From the NCBI GenBank assembly GCA_023387985.1, contig JAEWHC010000009.1, forward strand, positions 992,001 to 1,056,000: 64,000 bases of DNA, in the 5' to 3' direction. The notes below the pieces were generated by a model. It saw nothing but the letters and a program-made list of their open reading frames with translations, was not told the DNA's origin and did not search any database. Numbering within the stretch: the stretch's first letter is position 1; every line of letters begins with the position of its first letter. Made by a program: the position numbers and the translations under genes. This DNA comes from Bacteroidota bacterium (GTDB taxonomy: Bacteria; Bacteroidota; Bacteroidia; Chitinophagales; Chitinophagaceae). Shown here one piece after another: positions 34,263 to 42,556 of the stretch.

Positions 34263-35015
34263 TCAGAAGACAAAATAACGAAGATCTCCATCCTTTTTAT
34301 ACTGGCATTTTACATCAAAGATTTTTTCCATCAAAGCCTCATCAAAAATTTCAATACCGCCACTGCTCAGGATTCTTCCTTCTTTCATCATCACAAAATC
34401 AGAAAAATATTTTAAAGCCAGATTGATGTGATGCGCACTCTGAATAACAGTATAACCTTTTGCAGCGAGTGTCTGAAGCAATTCCATAACTTCATTGGCA
34501 TGCCGTATATCCAGGTTCGCTGCGGGTTCATCCAGCAAAAGCGTGTCGGTTTGTTGGGCAAGGGCACGCGCAACAAACACTTTTTGTTTCTGGCCTCCGC
34601 TAAGTTCATTGATGTTTTTGAAAGCGACTTGCTGCAAATTGAGTTCCTCAATAATGCCTGAAACTATTTCAATATCTGCCTTACCCGGTTTCCATTGGAG
34701 ATAGGGATTTCTTCCGGTAAGAATGGTATCAAATACGGTGATTGCAAAAATATTGTGCTCCGTCTGCGGGACATAAGCCATCAACCGCGCAATATCATTC
34801 GGTGACTTTTGATGGAGATTTTGATTGTGAATGGTCACCACACCGGTGTCTGGTTTGAGAAGTCCGATTATGGTTTTAAGTAATGTGGTTTTGCCCGAGC
34901 CGTTAGGGCCCAGGATTGCAGTCATTGTACCAGCGTGAAACACGTGATTGATTCCTGCCAAAGCCGGATGTCGGCCATAAGCGAAACTGATATTTTTCAA
35001 ACGGATTAATTCCAT
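34263..35015 (-). CDS. Iron/cobalamin-type ABC transporter ATP-binding protein
   Basis: The 250-residue ATPase powers a FecCD-type importer. It shows Walker A GPNGSGKTTLLKT near residue 36, the signature LSGGQKQKVFVARALAQQ, Walker B TLLLDEPAANLD and the H loop in VIQSAHHINLAL. The family (FhuC/FecE/BtuD) takes up siderophores, heme or cobalamin; sequence alone does not fix the substrate. It overlaps the permease gene by 10 bp and is the last gene of the three-gene operon. Confidence 0.93.
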   Translation of the reverse strand: MELIRLKNISFAYGRHPALAGINHVFHAGTMTAILGPNGSGKTTLLKTIIGLLKPDTGVVTIHNQNLHQKSPNDIARLMAYVPQTEHNIFAITVFDTILTGRNPYLQWKPGKADIEIVSGIIEELNLQQVAFKNINELSGGQKQKVFVARALAQQTDTLLLDEPAANLDIRHANEVMELLQTLAAKGYTVIQSAHHINLALKYFSDFVMMKEGRILSSGGIEIFDEALMEKIFDVKCQYKKDGDLRYFVF

Positions 35016-36055
35016 TGTGAAAATCCTTTACTTCTGATGAGAATGTAGATAAAAACCGGTGCGCCGATGATGGAGGTAATGATACCCACCGGAATAATTA
35101 CCGGGCTGATGACCACCCGGGCAATCAGATCGCAGGCGAGGATAAACGCTGAACCTGCAAGGGCAGTAACCGGCAGCAAGTAGATTTCATTTGGTCCGAT
35201 CAGTTTGCGAATGATATGCGGCACCACCAATCCCACAAAGGCGATGATTCCAAATGAAGAAACAACGATGGCCGTAATAAGTGATGCGAGCAACATGCTT
35301 ACCAAGCGGAAGCGGGATACGTTGACACCAAGGCTTTGTGCCGTATCATCACCAAAATCCATAGCATTGAAATTATGGGCAAACCAAAAGAAATAAAAGG
35401 CAGTGGGCAGAATAATGATGACCTGGATCATCAGGTTATTCCAGTTGCCTTTAGATAAGTCACCAAAAGTCCAGAACACCAGGGTACCGAGTTGAATATC
35501 GTCAGCTAGAAACTGAAGCCCTGAGGTGAGGGCAGCAAACAGCGCGCTGACAATGATGCCGGTAAGAATCATATTTTCAGGTGTAACCCCTTTTAACCTG
35601 GCGACGATAAGAATGAACAGGCAGGCGATGGCCGCCCAAAAAAAAGCCGAGCCCGAAATAATGAGCGAATGTGCCATTCCGGAAGTGGGCATGAACCTAT
35701 GAAAAAGAACGATGGCGAAAGCTGCGCCGAATGCAGCCGCATTGGAGATGCCCAGCGTAAAGGGTGAGCCCAGTGGGTTTCGCAGTATGCTCTGCATTAC
35801 CACACCTGCAAGTGCCAGCCCAAATCCCGCAATGAGCGCTGAAAACAAACGGGGGATTCGAATATTCCAAATAATATCATTCAGGGCACCTGGGCTAAAC
35901 GCTGACGATTTAATGAAGGTCAGGCTTCCGTCTGTTGAATAACCCAAAAGTGACCCGGAAACAAAGAGTAGTGCAATAACCACAAGTAAGATGATGAGAA
36001 AAGCCCAGTACCTGCGACTTCTTGAATTATATGTTTCAGGATAGGGCTTTGACAT
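35006..36055 (-). CDS. FecCD-family ABC transporter permease
   Basis: The 349-residue inner membrane protein has about ten hydrophobic helices. Diagnostic segments are IRIPRLFSALIAGFGLALAGVVMQSILRNPLGSPFTLGISNAAAFGA and GLVVPHIIRKLIGPNEIYLLPVTALAGSAFILACDLIARV, which contains the cytoplasmic coupling helix of the FecCD/BtuC family. As in those systems a homodimer is expected. It overlaps the binding-protein gene by 1 bp and the ATPase gene by 10 bp. Confidence 0.94.
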   Translation of the reverse strand: MSKPYPETYNSRSRRYWAFLIILLVVIALLFVSGSLLGYSTDGSLTFIKSSAFSPGALNDIIWNIRIPRLFSALIAGFGLALAGVVMQSILRNPLGSPFTLGISNAAAFGAAFAIVLFHRFMPTSGMAHSLIISGSAFFWAAIACLFILIVARLKGVTPENMILTGIIVSALFAALTSGLQFLADDIQLGTLVFWTFGDLSKGNWNNLMIQVIIILPTAFYFFWFAHNFNAMDFGDDTAQSLGVNVSRFRLVSMLLASLITAIVVSSFGIIAFVGLVVPHIIRKLIGPNEIYLLPVTALAGSAFILACDLIARVVISPVIIPVGIITSIIGAPVFIYILIRSKGFSQWN

Positions 36056-37173
36056 TACGGACCAATTTTTTGAAACGGGTGATAAAGGCTGTCCATTTGC
36101 CTGCTGATATCATTGCCGAGGAAAAAGGAATAAGTTTCCCGCATTTTTTCTGCAATATCAATGTTTTCAAAAGCCTGCGGGTATACAGTTTTTCCAATGA
36201 ACCAACTGTTGATGATCAGATTTTCATAATTGATGGTATGCCAGTTAAAGGGAAGTACCGACCAAGCCTTTCCGGTTATAACTGCAGCCAGTTGCTGCCC
36301 AATTTCGGGTTTATGCAATTGTTCTTGCCATAAGTTCTTTCCGCTCACATCTAAAAACAGGTATTCGGGATTCCAGACCAAAACCTGCTCCAGGGAAACT
36401 AGCGTGTTTTTCTGGCCCCGGCCAATTTCATTGCCGGCATGCACCACAGCTTCCACCGGGGAATGGATATTCAGGAAAACGAAGGGAGGATATTCTACCC
36501 GGGTGGATTCAAGCGCCTGAATACCGTTATAGGCCACACCACCCAGGTAGGCAGTATGGGTTTTAGCGGATGCAGCCTTTGCTGAGAGGGTGTTGAAAGT
36601 TTCAATTTGTTTTTCTATAAATGAAATCAGGCTGTCTGCGCGGCTGGTTTTATTAAGCAGATTGCCCAATGCCCTCACACTTTTGTAAAACTGAAATTTC
36701 TGTGAAACAAGGTCGCCATACTCCAGCACAAATACCGGCTTTCCGGTTTGGTGTTGAATTTTATCCGCATCGGGTGTGCTCATATAGGTTGCAATGATCA
36801 CATCTACCTCGCTTTTGGCCAGTAACTCCATGTTATACACATTTCCGGCACCGGCAATTGGCAGGCGTTTTAAATGAGGATTGGCAAACAAATAGGGAAC
36901 GTTTCTGGTGATCTCATTTCGTTCAATATAGGCTACTTTTCCGGCCTCTTCAAAATAACAAACCAATCGCAGGGCGCCGGCATGCATGGTGGCAAGGCTT
37001 TGGATAGAATCAGTTACCATAACCTTCCTTCCAAGCGCATCTTCTACTACCCGTTTACCCTGCGGTTGGCTAACATTCTGCGGGTTACTGCAACCTGCGA
37101 AAAAACAAATCAACAAGCCCAGAAAGAACAGAGCATTTTGGTAGTGCGGCCATCTAAATTTGTGTAGGATCAT
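36055..37173 (-). CDS. Iron/cobalamin ABC transporter substrate-binding lipoprotein
   Basis: From the ATG at 37173 the protein is 372 residues and starts with a hydrophobic signal ending in lipobox FAGC (Cys28); an ATG-type extension to 37203 adds ten residues. The VVEDALGRKVMVTDSI block begins the periplasmic-binding fold of class III, and EVDVIIATYMSTPDA and the final long helix are typical of FecB/BtuF-like proteins. It would deliver substrate to the FecCD permease. There is no TonB-dependent receptor nearby and no riboswitch was recognised upstream, so the substrate (siderophore, heme or cobalamin) is open. Confidence 0.88.
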   Translation of the reverse strand: MILHKFRWPHYQNALFFLGLLICFFAGCSNPQNVSQPQGKRVVEDALGRKVMVTDSIQSLATMHAGALRLVCYFEEAGKVAYIERNEITRNVPYLFANPHLKRLPIAGAGNVYNMELLAKSEVDVIIATYMSTPDADKIQHQTGKPVFVLEYGDLVSQKFQFYKSVRALGNLLNKTSRADSLISFIEKQIETFNTLSAKAASAKTHTAYLGGVAYNGIQALESTRVEYPPFVFLNIHSPVEAVVHAGNEIGRGQKNTLVSLEQVLVWNPEYLFLDVSGKNLWQEQLHKPEIGQQLAAVITGKAWSVLPFNWHTINYENLIINSWFIGKTVYPQAFENIDIAEKMRETYSFFLGNDISRQMDSLYHPFQKIGP

Positions 37174-37258
37174 AAAAAAGCATTCCCTGGAAGAATGCTG
37201 CAAATATCAAGATTTCAAACGGAATGAAATCTGGATAGTTCGGACGTCGGGAAACAGC

Positions 37259-37561
37259 CTAGCTGCCTGAATACGACAATAACTTATTCATCAGGCTTGC
37301 CTGGTCTAACATTCCACTGTGGCGCCAGACAACTTTTCCATTTTGCATGATTACAAAAGTGGGTACGGCTTGTATTTGCATCTGGCTGGCCAGCGCTTGA
37401 TTCTTATCAATGTTTATTTTTACTACACGCGCCTTTCCCTGTACTGATTTGCCGAGTTTTTCAATCACCGGTCCCATTGCCTTGCATGGGCCGCACCAAT
37501 CTGCATAAAAATCAATTAAAACGGGTGTATCTGTATTTACCAATTGCTTAAAAGTTTCCAT
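37259..37561 (-). CDS. trxA: Thioredoxin
   Basis: The 100-residue protein carries the redox motif WCGPCKAM in DFYADWCGPCKAMGPV and the cis-proline block AVPTFVIMQNGKVV. The start at 37561 (METFKQLVNTD) gives the usual thioredoxin length and lies 1 bp from the upstream cbpA-like stop; an extended ORF start at 37591 would overlap that gene. It reduces disulfides of cytoplasmic targets. It is cotranscribed with the DnaJ-like gene. Confidence 0.94.
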   Translation of the reverse strand: METFKQLVNTDTPVLIDFYADWCGPCKAMGPVIEKLGKSVQGKARVVKINIDKNQALASQMQIQAVPTFVIMQNGKVVWRHSGMLDQASLMNKLLSYSGS

Positions 37562-37562
37562 T

Positions 37563-38498
37563 TTATTTACTGGTTGTTCTGAGTTGTTCAAATAAATCTA
37601 TTTGTTTTTCGGTAAGATTTTGCGGAACTTCTACGAGTAGGGTTACCAACAAATCTCCAAATTTTCCATCCGCTCCGTACACGGGCATGCCTTTGCCGCG
37701 CAGTCTTAAGATTTTTCCATTTTGCGTGCCGGGCTCAATTTTCATTTTCACCTTTCCCGTCATTGTTGGTATAGTTGCTTCGCCACCTAGTACCGCGTCG
37801 TATAAAGAAACATGTTGGTTAAGTAGCAGGTTATCGCCATCTCTACGATAAGCGAAATGCGGCATTACCTTAAGCTTCACCAATAAGTCACCGTTATATT
37901 CAGTTTTGCTTCCGGCCTGCCCTTTTCCACGAATACGTAGCAACTGCCCATCGTAGGAACCCGGTTTGGTGGTAAGCCTCAGTTTTTCATTTGGAAGCTG
38001 AAGCAGGCGAGTTGTTCCGTGATAAGCTTCTTCAAGGGTGAGTTCCATTTCCGTTTGAAGGTCATTTCCTTTGCGGTCCCGGGGTTGTCTTCTGCCACCG
38101 CGGCCGCTACTTTGGGTAAAGAATGCTTCAAAAAAGTCCGAGAATCCGCTCTTGCCGTCAGCTTCGTGCATGTTGCCAAACAGATCGTGTAAATCCCCTT
38201 CGTAGGTATAGGTAGCGCCTCCTCCTCCAAAACCGGCAAACGGATCGCCCGAGTATTGTTGATTTGGATTGAACTTATTCCAGTTTGCACCGAGACGGTC
38301 ATATTTTTCACGCTTATCTTTATCACTCAAAACCTCGTAGGCTTCGCTTACTTCCTTGAACTTTTCCTCGGCTTCCTTGTTGTCCGGATTTTTATCGGGA
38401 TGATATTTTACAGCAAGCTTACGGTAGGCCTTTTTGATTTCGGCCTCCGTGGCTTTTTTGTCTACATTCAGTATTTTATAATAATCTCTATATTCCAT
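37563..38498 (-). CDS. cbpA: CbpA-like DnaJ-type co-chaperone
   Basis: The 311-residue protein has an N-terminal J domain with the essential HPD in KYHPDKNPDNKEAEEKF, a Gly/Phe-rich linker (DPFAGFGGGG) and the two C-terminal substrate-binding domains (GNDLQTEMELTLEEAYHG, LRLRGKGMPVYG). The four CxxCxGxG zinc repeats of classical DnaJ are absent, which puts it in the CbpA (type II) group. It stimulates DnaK ATPase in this family. An Hsp20 gene lies upstream and thioredoxin downstream, a small stress-related cluster. Confidence 0.92.
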   Translation of the reverse strand: MEYRDYYKILNVDKKATEAEIKKAYRKLAVKYHPDKNPDNKEAEEKFKEVSEAYEVLSDKDKREKYDRLGANWNKFNPNQQYSGDPFAGFGGGGATYTYEGDLHDLFGNMHEADGKSGFSDFFEAFFTQSSGRGGRRQPRDRKGNDLQTEMELTLEEAYHGTTRLLQLPNEKLRLTTKPGSYDGQLLRIRGKGQAGSKTEYNGDLLVKLKVMPHFAYRRDGDNLLLNQHVSLYDAVLGGEATIPTMTGKVKMKIEPGTQNGKILRLRGKGMPVYGADGKFGDLLVTLLVEVPQNLTEKQIDLFEQLRTTSK

Positions 38499-38620
38499 GT
38501 TCAGTTGGTCGTTAAGAATCAGCCTGAAATCCTTCCTTCAAAACCATATAAATGTACGTCATTCTTTTTCTTCAAGAGTTGCAAGCTGCCCTATGTCAGC
38601 CTGCTCCTCCTTGTTATCTG

Positions 38621-38645
38621 AAAAAGGGAAGCTAAAAAACTTCCC
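38621..38645 (-). terminator. Rho-independent terminator of the Hsp20 gene
   Basis: GGGAAG and CTTCCC arms enclose an 8-nt loop. Read on the minus strand the stem is followed by five T residues. It lies 43 bp after the Hsp20 stop. Confidence 0.65.
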
Positions 38646-38688
38646 CTCTTTCATTAATCACTCCAACATTTATAACAAACCAATTCGT

Positions 38689-39129
38689 TTATTCCACATT
38701 GATTTCCAATGCAGGTTGTGGCTTGGCGGCTTCCTTTTTCGGAATGGTAATGCTTAGGATGCCGTCAGTATATTTTGCGCCGATCTTTGAAGCTTCCGCC
38801 ACATCCAACGGGATCTGGAAAGTGCGCGTAAAAGAAGAGTATTTGAATTCCCTACGGCTGTAATGCGCGTTGGTGTCTTCAATTTCATCTTGCTTCTCAG
38901 CACTAATGGTTAATGTGCCCTTTTCAATTTTTAGCTTAAAGTCTTCCCGCTTCATTCCCGGCGCTGCCAGCTCAATGGTGAATTCGTTTTCATTTTGCTT
39001 CACATTTACCCCTGGCAGCGAACTGCCTTCGGCACTGAAATTTCCACCACGCCAGTCAAAAATTTCGTTGTTGAACATCTCGTCAAACAAACTTTTAAAA
39101 GGATCGTTTCTTCGAATCAGGTTACTCAT
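38689..39129 (-). CDS. Small heat-shock protein, Hsp20/alpha-crystallin family
   Basis: The 146-residue protein has a short N-terminal arm (LIRRNDPFKSLFDEMFN), an alpha-crystallin domain with NVKQNENEFTIELAAPGMKREDFKLKIEKGTLTISAEK, and the C-terminal IxI-type motif in LSITIPKKEAAK. It holds unfolding proteins in the cytoplasm until DnaK or Clp systems act. The AGxGxL-like signature is present as YTDGILSITI. It is followed by a terminator, so cbpA-trxA are probably transcribed separately. Confidence 0.95.
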   Translation of the reverse strand: MSNLIRRNDPFKSLFDEMFNNEIFDWRGGNFSAEGSSLPGVNVKQNENEFTIELAAPGMKREDFKLKIEKGTLTISAEKQDEIEDTNAHYSRREFKYSSFTRTFQIPLDVAEASKIGAKYTDGILSITIPKKEAAKPQPALEINVE

Positions 39130-39331
39130 AATTAATGATTTTATGGGGTTACAAAATCGTTTTCAAAATCACTAAGAACAAATCCTATGCCTTTTGCAAC
39201 CAACTATACTTCAAACATTTATTTTTACGCCAATTCGGCAAAAAGAGGATTGATTTCCAGACAATATGGCAAAATGCCATCCATATAGGTAAAAAAACCC
39301 GCAGAATGACCTTTTCAATTGCAATTGAGAA

Positions 39332-40735
39332 TTATTCGGGCAACTCGCCAACCATGTCGGCAGGGACTACCCATTCATCAAATTGCTCCGGAGTAAGGTA
39401 GCCTAGTTTGACGGCTGTTTCTTTTAGTGTAGAGCCTTCGCGATGAGCGGTTTGGGCGATCTCTGCAGCTTTGTAATAGCCTATCCGGGTATTTAAGCTC
39501 GTAACGAGCATCAGACTGTTGTTCACATGCTTTTGAATATTTGCTTCAATCGGTTTGATGCCCGCGGCGCATTTGTCATTAAAGCTAACGCAGCCATCAC
39601 CAATCAGCCTTGCGCTGTGCAGAAAGTTCGAGATCATGACCGGTTTAAAAACATTCAATTCAAAATGTCCGGTTGCTCCACCAATATTTATAGCCACATC
39701 ATTGCCCATAACTTGTGCGCAGATCATGGATAAGGCTTCACATTGGGTGGGATTAACCTTGCCGGGCATGATGGAAGAGCCGGGCTCATTATCCGGAATA
39801 TGAATCTCACCAATGCCACTGCGGGGGCCGCTGCTCAGCATGCGGATATCATTAGCGATTTTCATCAGGCTTACGGCCACGGTTTTTAAAGCCCCGTGAC
39901 TTTCCACTATCGCGTCGTGGGCAGCAAGCGCCTCAAATTTATTGGGCGCAGTAATAAATGGCATCCCGGTGAGTTCTGCGATTTTCGCGGCAACATTTTC
40001 GGAATAATTTTTTGGTGTATTTATGCCTGTACCTACAGCTGTGCCTCCGAGAGCCAGCTCGCTCAAATGACTCAGCGTATTTTTTATAGCACGAATTCCG
40101 TGATCAAGTTGAGCTACATAGCCGCTGAATTCCTGCCCGAGTGTCAGCGGGGTGGCATCCATAAAATGGGTGCGGCCGATCTTTACAATGTGCATGAAAT
40201 CCTTGCTTTTGGCGGCGAGGGTGTCGCGTAGCTTTTCGATGCCCGGAAGGGTTGTTTCCACAAGCATTTTATAGGCCGCTATGTGCATGGCTGTAGGAAA
40301 GGTATCGTTGCTGGATTGAGATTTATTGACATCGTCATTCGGATGCAGAAATTTTTCTTTATCTGTCAGGCTTCCGCCATTTAAAACATGGCCACGATAG
40401 GCGATAACCTCGTTCACGTTCATATTGCTCTGCGTGCCACTTCCGGTTTGCCAGATCACAAGCGGAAAATATTCATCAAGTTTACCTTCCAGTATCTCAT
40501 CGGCGACCTTACCAATCAATTCGCTTTTTTCAGCCGGCAAAACGCCTGCATCCATATTGGTGATGGCCGCGGCTTTTTTCAGGTAAGCAAATGCCCTGAT
40601 GATTTCGGTCGGCATACGGTTGATGTCTTCCGCAATTTTAAAATTATCAATGCTCCGCTGGGTTTGTGCACCGTAATAAGCATCTGCAGGTACCCGGACT
40701 TCCCCCATGGTATCTTTCTCGATTCTGTAATCCAT
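39332..40735 (-). CDS. fumC: Class II fumarate hydratase
   Basis: FumC interconverts fumarate and malate in the TCA cycle without an iron-sulfur cluster. The 467-residue protein has GSGTQSNMNVNEVIAYR, NKSQSSNDTFPTAMHIA, GRTHFMDATPLTLGQEF with the catalytic histidine, and the superfamily signature GSSIMPGKVNPTQCEAL with the mobile-loop serine. Length fits (about 460). It starts 27 bp after the enoyl-CoA hydratase gene, in the same direction. Confidence 0.96.
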   Translation of the reverse strand: MDYRIEKDTMGEVRVPADAYYGAQTQRSIDNFKIAEDINRMPTEIIRAFAYLKKAAAITNMDAGVLPAEKSELIGKVADEILEGKLDEYFPLVIWQTGSGTQSNMNVNEVIAYRGHVLNGGSLTDKEKFLHPNDDVNKSQSSNDTFPTAMHIAAYKMLVETTLPGIEKLRDTLAAKSKDFMHIVKIGRTHFMDATPLTLGQEFSGYVAQLDHGIRAIKNTLSHLSELALGGTAVGTGINTPKNYSENVAAKIAELTGMPFITAPNKFEALAAHDAIVESHGALKTVAVSLMKIANDIRMLSSGPRSGIGEIHIPDNEPGSSIMPGKVNPTQCEALSMICAQVMGNDVAINIGGATGHFELNVFKPVMISNFLHSARLIGDGCVSFNDKCAAGIKPIEANIQKHVNNSLMLVTSLNTRIGYYKAAEIAQTAHREGSTLKETAVKLGYLTPEQFDEWVVPADMVGELPE

Positions 40736-40762
40736 ATTTGTTGATTTGTGAAATTGTACTGG

Positions 40763-41542
40763 TTATTTGCCGGAAAAATCCGGTTTACGTTTTTCAAGAA
40801 ATGCGGTGACGCCTTCTTTGGCATCTCCGGTATCGAAGAGATATCCAAATGCCGATGCTTCTTCTGCCAGTCCTTTCGCAGGATGATAAACTGCAAGGTT
40901 GGCAAGCGCAATGGCCCGGCTCACGGCAAGAGGAGCTTTACTGTGGATGGTCGCTAATATTTCCAGCGTTTTGTCTATGAGTTCATGGTCTTCAAAAACA
41001 TGATTGACAAGCCCGGTTTGCAAAGCTTCCGCTGCACCTACCATACGGGCTGTCATCAGCAGTTCCATTGCACGGCCTTTTCCAATAAGATGTACCAGCC
41101 GTTGGGTGCCACCATAACCGGGAATGAGACCGAGATTTACTTCCGGCTGGCCAAACCGGGCATTGGTAGATGCAGTACGAAAATGACAGGCCATAGCCAG
41201 TTCGCAACCGCCACCAAGGGCAAAACCGTTTACCGCCGCCACTACGGGCTTGCTGAAATTTTCAATCCTGTTGAAAACCATTTGCTGGCCCTTTTCCGCC
41301 AGTGCCTGGCCTGCGGCAGCATCCATTTGGGGAAATTCCGAAATGTCGGCACCGGCTACAAACGCCTTGCCGCCGCTTCCGGTAATCAGCACCGATAAAA
41401 TCTCGGGGTCATTTTCTGCTTCGCCCATCGCCTGGCTAATTTCATCGATGACAGTGGCATTCAGTGCATTGAGTTTTTCGGGCCGGTTTATGCGTAGGAT
41501 GAACGTGCCTGAACGCCTCTCAATCAAAACATTTTGGTACAT
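40763..41542 (-). CDS. Enoyl-CoA hydratase/isomerase family protein
   Basis: The 259-residue crotonase-fold protein hydrates or isomerises enoyl-CoA thioesters. AVNGFALGGGCELAMACHFR forms the first oxyanion-hole segment and FGQPEVNLGLIPGYGGTQRL holds a catalytic glutamate position as in rat mitochondrial hydratase. NRPEKLNALNATVIDEI is the N-terminal family motif. These residues favour a real hydratase, but the acyl chain preference is unknown. A possible promoter with -7 TAACTTTA lies upstream on the minus strand; fumC follows. Confidence 0.92.
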   Translation of the reverse strand: MYQNVLIERRSGTFILRINRPEKLNALNATVIDEISQAMGEAENDPEILSVLITGSGGKAFVAGADISEFPQMDAAAGQALAEKGQQMVFNRIENFSKPVVAAVNGFALGGGCELAMACHFRTASTNARFGQPEVNLGLIPGYGGTQRLVHLIGKGRAMELLMTARMVGAAEALQTGLVNHVFEDHELIDKTLEILATIHSKAPLAVSRAIALANLAVYHPAKGLAEEASAFGYLFDTGDAKEGVTAFLEKRKPDFSGK

Positions 41543-41654
41543 ATTTAAAATGGTTGGTATTGCAATCGCGCTAAAGTTAATCCGAAAAAATAGTTTGATT
41601 CAAAAACCATAAAAATTCTGCAGGTTTTTTGTATATCAGGAAAAAAGGCGAACT

Positions 41655-41674
41655 TGCGGCGATAATAAGCCGCA
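41655..41674. promoter_or_regulatory. Inverted repeat TGCGGC-N8-GCCGCA upstream of the FNR-like gene
   Basis: Perfect 6-bp arms with an 8-bp AT-rich spacer lie 57 bp before the ATG at 41731. It could be an operator for autoregulation or a hairpin in the leader. A GTTTAAAC palindrome follows at 41689-41696. Confidence 0.4.
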
Positions 41675-41730
41675 TCATTGTGACGGTTGTTTAAACGCCG
41701 GCATCCGTACATGATTTCAAATTATTTCAT

Positions 41731-42438
41731 ATGAGGACATTTGAACATGTTAATTGCGCCCAATGCGCCAAACTGGGCACTTCTGTATTTTGTGGAATGC
41801 ACGGTAACTTTCTCGAAAATATAAGCGATTCCAAAACTTGTTCGGTGTACAAGAAAGGCCAGATCATTTTTCATGAAGGTGGCCATCCTTTCGGCATTTA
41901 TTGCCTCAACCATGGCAAAGTAAAATTATCCATTGTAGGCGATGAAGGAAAAGAGCAGATCGTACGGATGGTTAAGGATGGAGATGTTTTAGGATACAGA
42001 AGTCTGCTTGGCGGTGAAAGATACAAAGCCACGGCTACCGCACTGGAAGATTGTCAGATCTGTTTCATTCCCAAAGATATTTTTATGGAGGCATTGCGTA
42101 ACGACGCCAACCTCAGTTTTGAAATGATGAAGATCCTGAGCAATCAGCTTCGTGAAGCGGAAGTAAAACTCACCCACCTTGCACAAAAGCCGGTTCGGGA
42201 AAGGCTGGCGGAAACATTGATTTTTTTAAAAGATACCTACGGATATGAACCCGATTCACAGTTTATTGATGTGAGTCTTACACGCGAAGAAATCGCAAAC
42301 CTGGTAGGCACTGCAACCGAGACCGCTATTCGCCTCCTTAGTGAATTGAACAAGGAGGAGATAATTGAGCTGGTAGGTAAAAAAATTGCAATAAAAGACC
42401 TCAAAGAGCTGCGCCGCGCAGCCAACATCAACGATTAA
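41731..42438 (+). CDS. Crp/Fnr-family regulator with FNR-like cysteine set
   Basis: The 235-residue protein has an N-terminal cysteine region, a cyclic-nucleotide-type beta roll (FHEGGHPFGIYCLNHGKVKLS), a long dimerisation helix (about 120-160) and a C-terminal winged helix (LTREEIANLVGTATETAIRLLSEL). Cys9, Cys12 and Cys21 plus Cys111 (LEDCQICFIPKDIF) match FNR's C20, C23, C29 and C122 closely in place; in FNR these ligate an oxygen-labile 4Fe-4S cluster. In the recognition helix the FNR Glu and Arg contacts are kept but Ser212 is replaced by Ile. It precedes the cbb3 genes, so oxygen-dependent control of them is likely. Confidence 0.88.
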   Translation: MRTFEHVNCAQCAKLGTSVFCGMHGNFLENISDSKTCSVYKKGQIIFHEGGHPFGIYCLNHGKVKLSIVGDEGKEQIVRMVKDGDVLGYRSLLGGERYKATATALEDCQICFIPKDIFMEALRNDANLSFEMMKILSNQLREAEVKLTHLAQKPVRERLAETLIFLKDTYGYEPDSQFIDVSLTREEIANLVGTATETAIRLLSELNKEEIIELVGKKIAIKDLKELRRAANIND

Positions 42439-42469
42439 GAACAACATTCTTCAAGGTTTTTGGCATTTC

Positions 42470-42483
42470 ATGATATAAATCAC
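42470..42483. promoter_or_regulatory. FNR-box-like site (A)TGAT-ATAA-ATCA(C)
   Basis: The site matches TTGAT-N4-ATCAA at 8 of 10 positions with perfect TGAT/ATCA half-sites. It is 32 bp after the FNR-like gene and upstream of the hemerythrin-like gene; its centre (42476.5) is about 52 bp before the predicted start of transcription. Confidence 0.6.
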
Positions 42484-42490
42484 TTGTTTG

Positions 42491-42522
42491 TTTGAGTGAG
42501 GTCATGGAGTTTTCTGTATTTG
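42491..42522 (+). promoter_or_regulatory. TTTG-N20-TGTATTTG promoter of the hemerythrin-like gene
   Basis: TTTG at 42491-42494 and TGTATTTG at 42515-42522 (7 of 8 to TAnnTTTG) are 20 bp apart. Predicted transcription start is near 42529, giving a leader of about 28 nt to the ATG at 42557. Confidence 0.5.
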
Positions 42523-42556
42523 GCAAATAGTTTCGTTGTTGATTAAAAGATATTTT

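Noticed and set aside
37174..37258. Possible cobalamin or iron riboswitch upstream of the ABC importer
   Set aside because: The 85-bp gap is too short for a cobalamin riboswitch and has no conserved boxes.
41594..41604. TTTGA-T-TCAAA palindrome between enoyl-CoA hydratase and FNR-like genes
   Set aside because: The 1-bp spacer does not fit FNR or CRP geometry, and short AT-rich palindromes are expected by chance.
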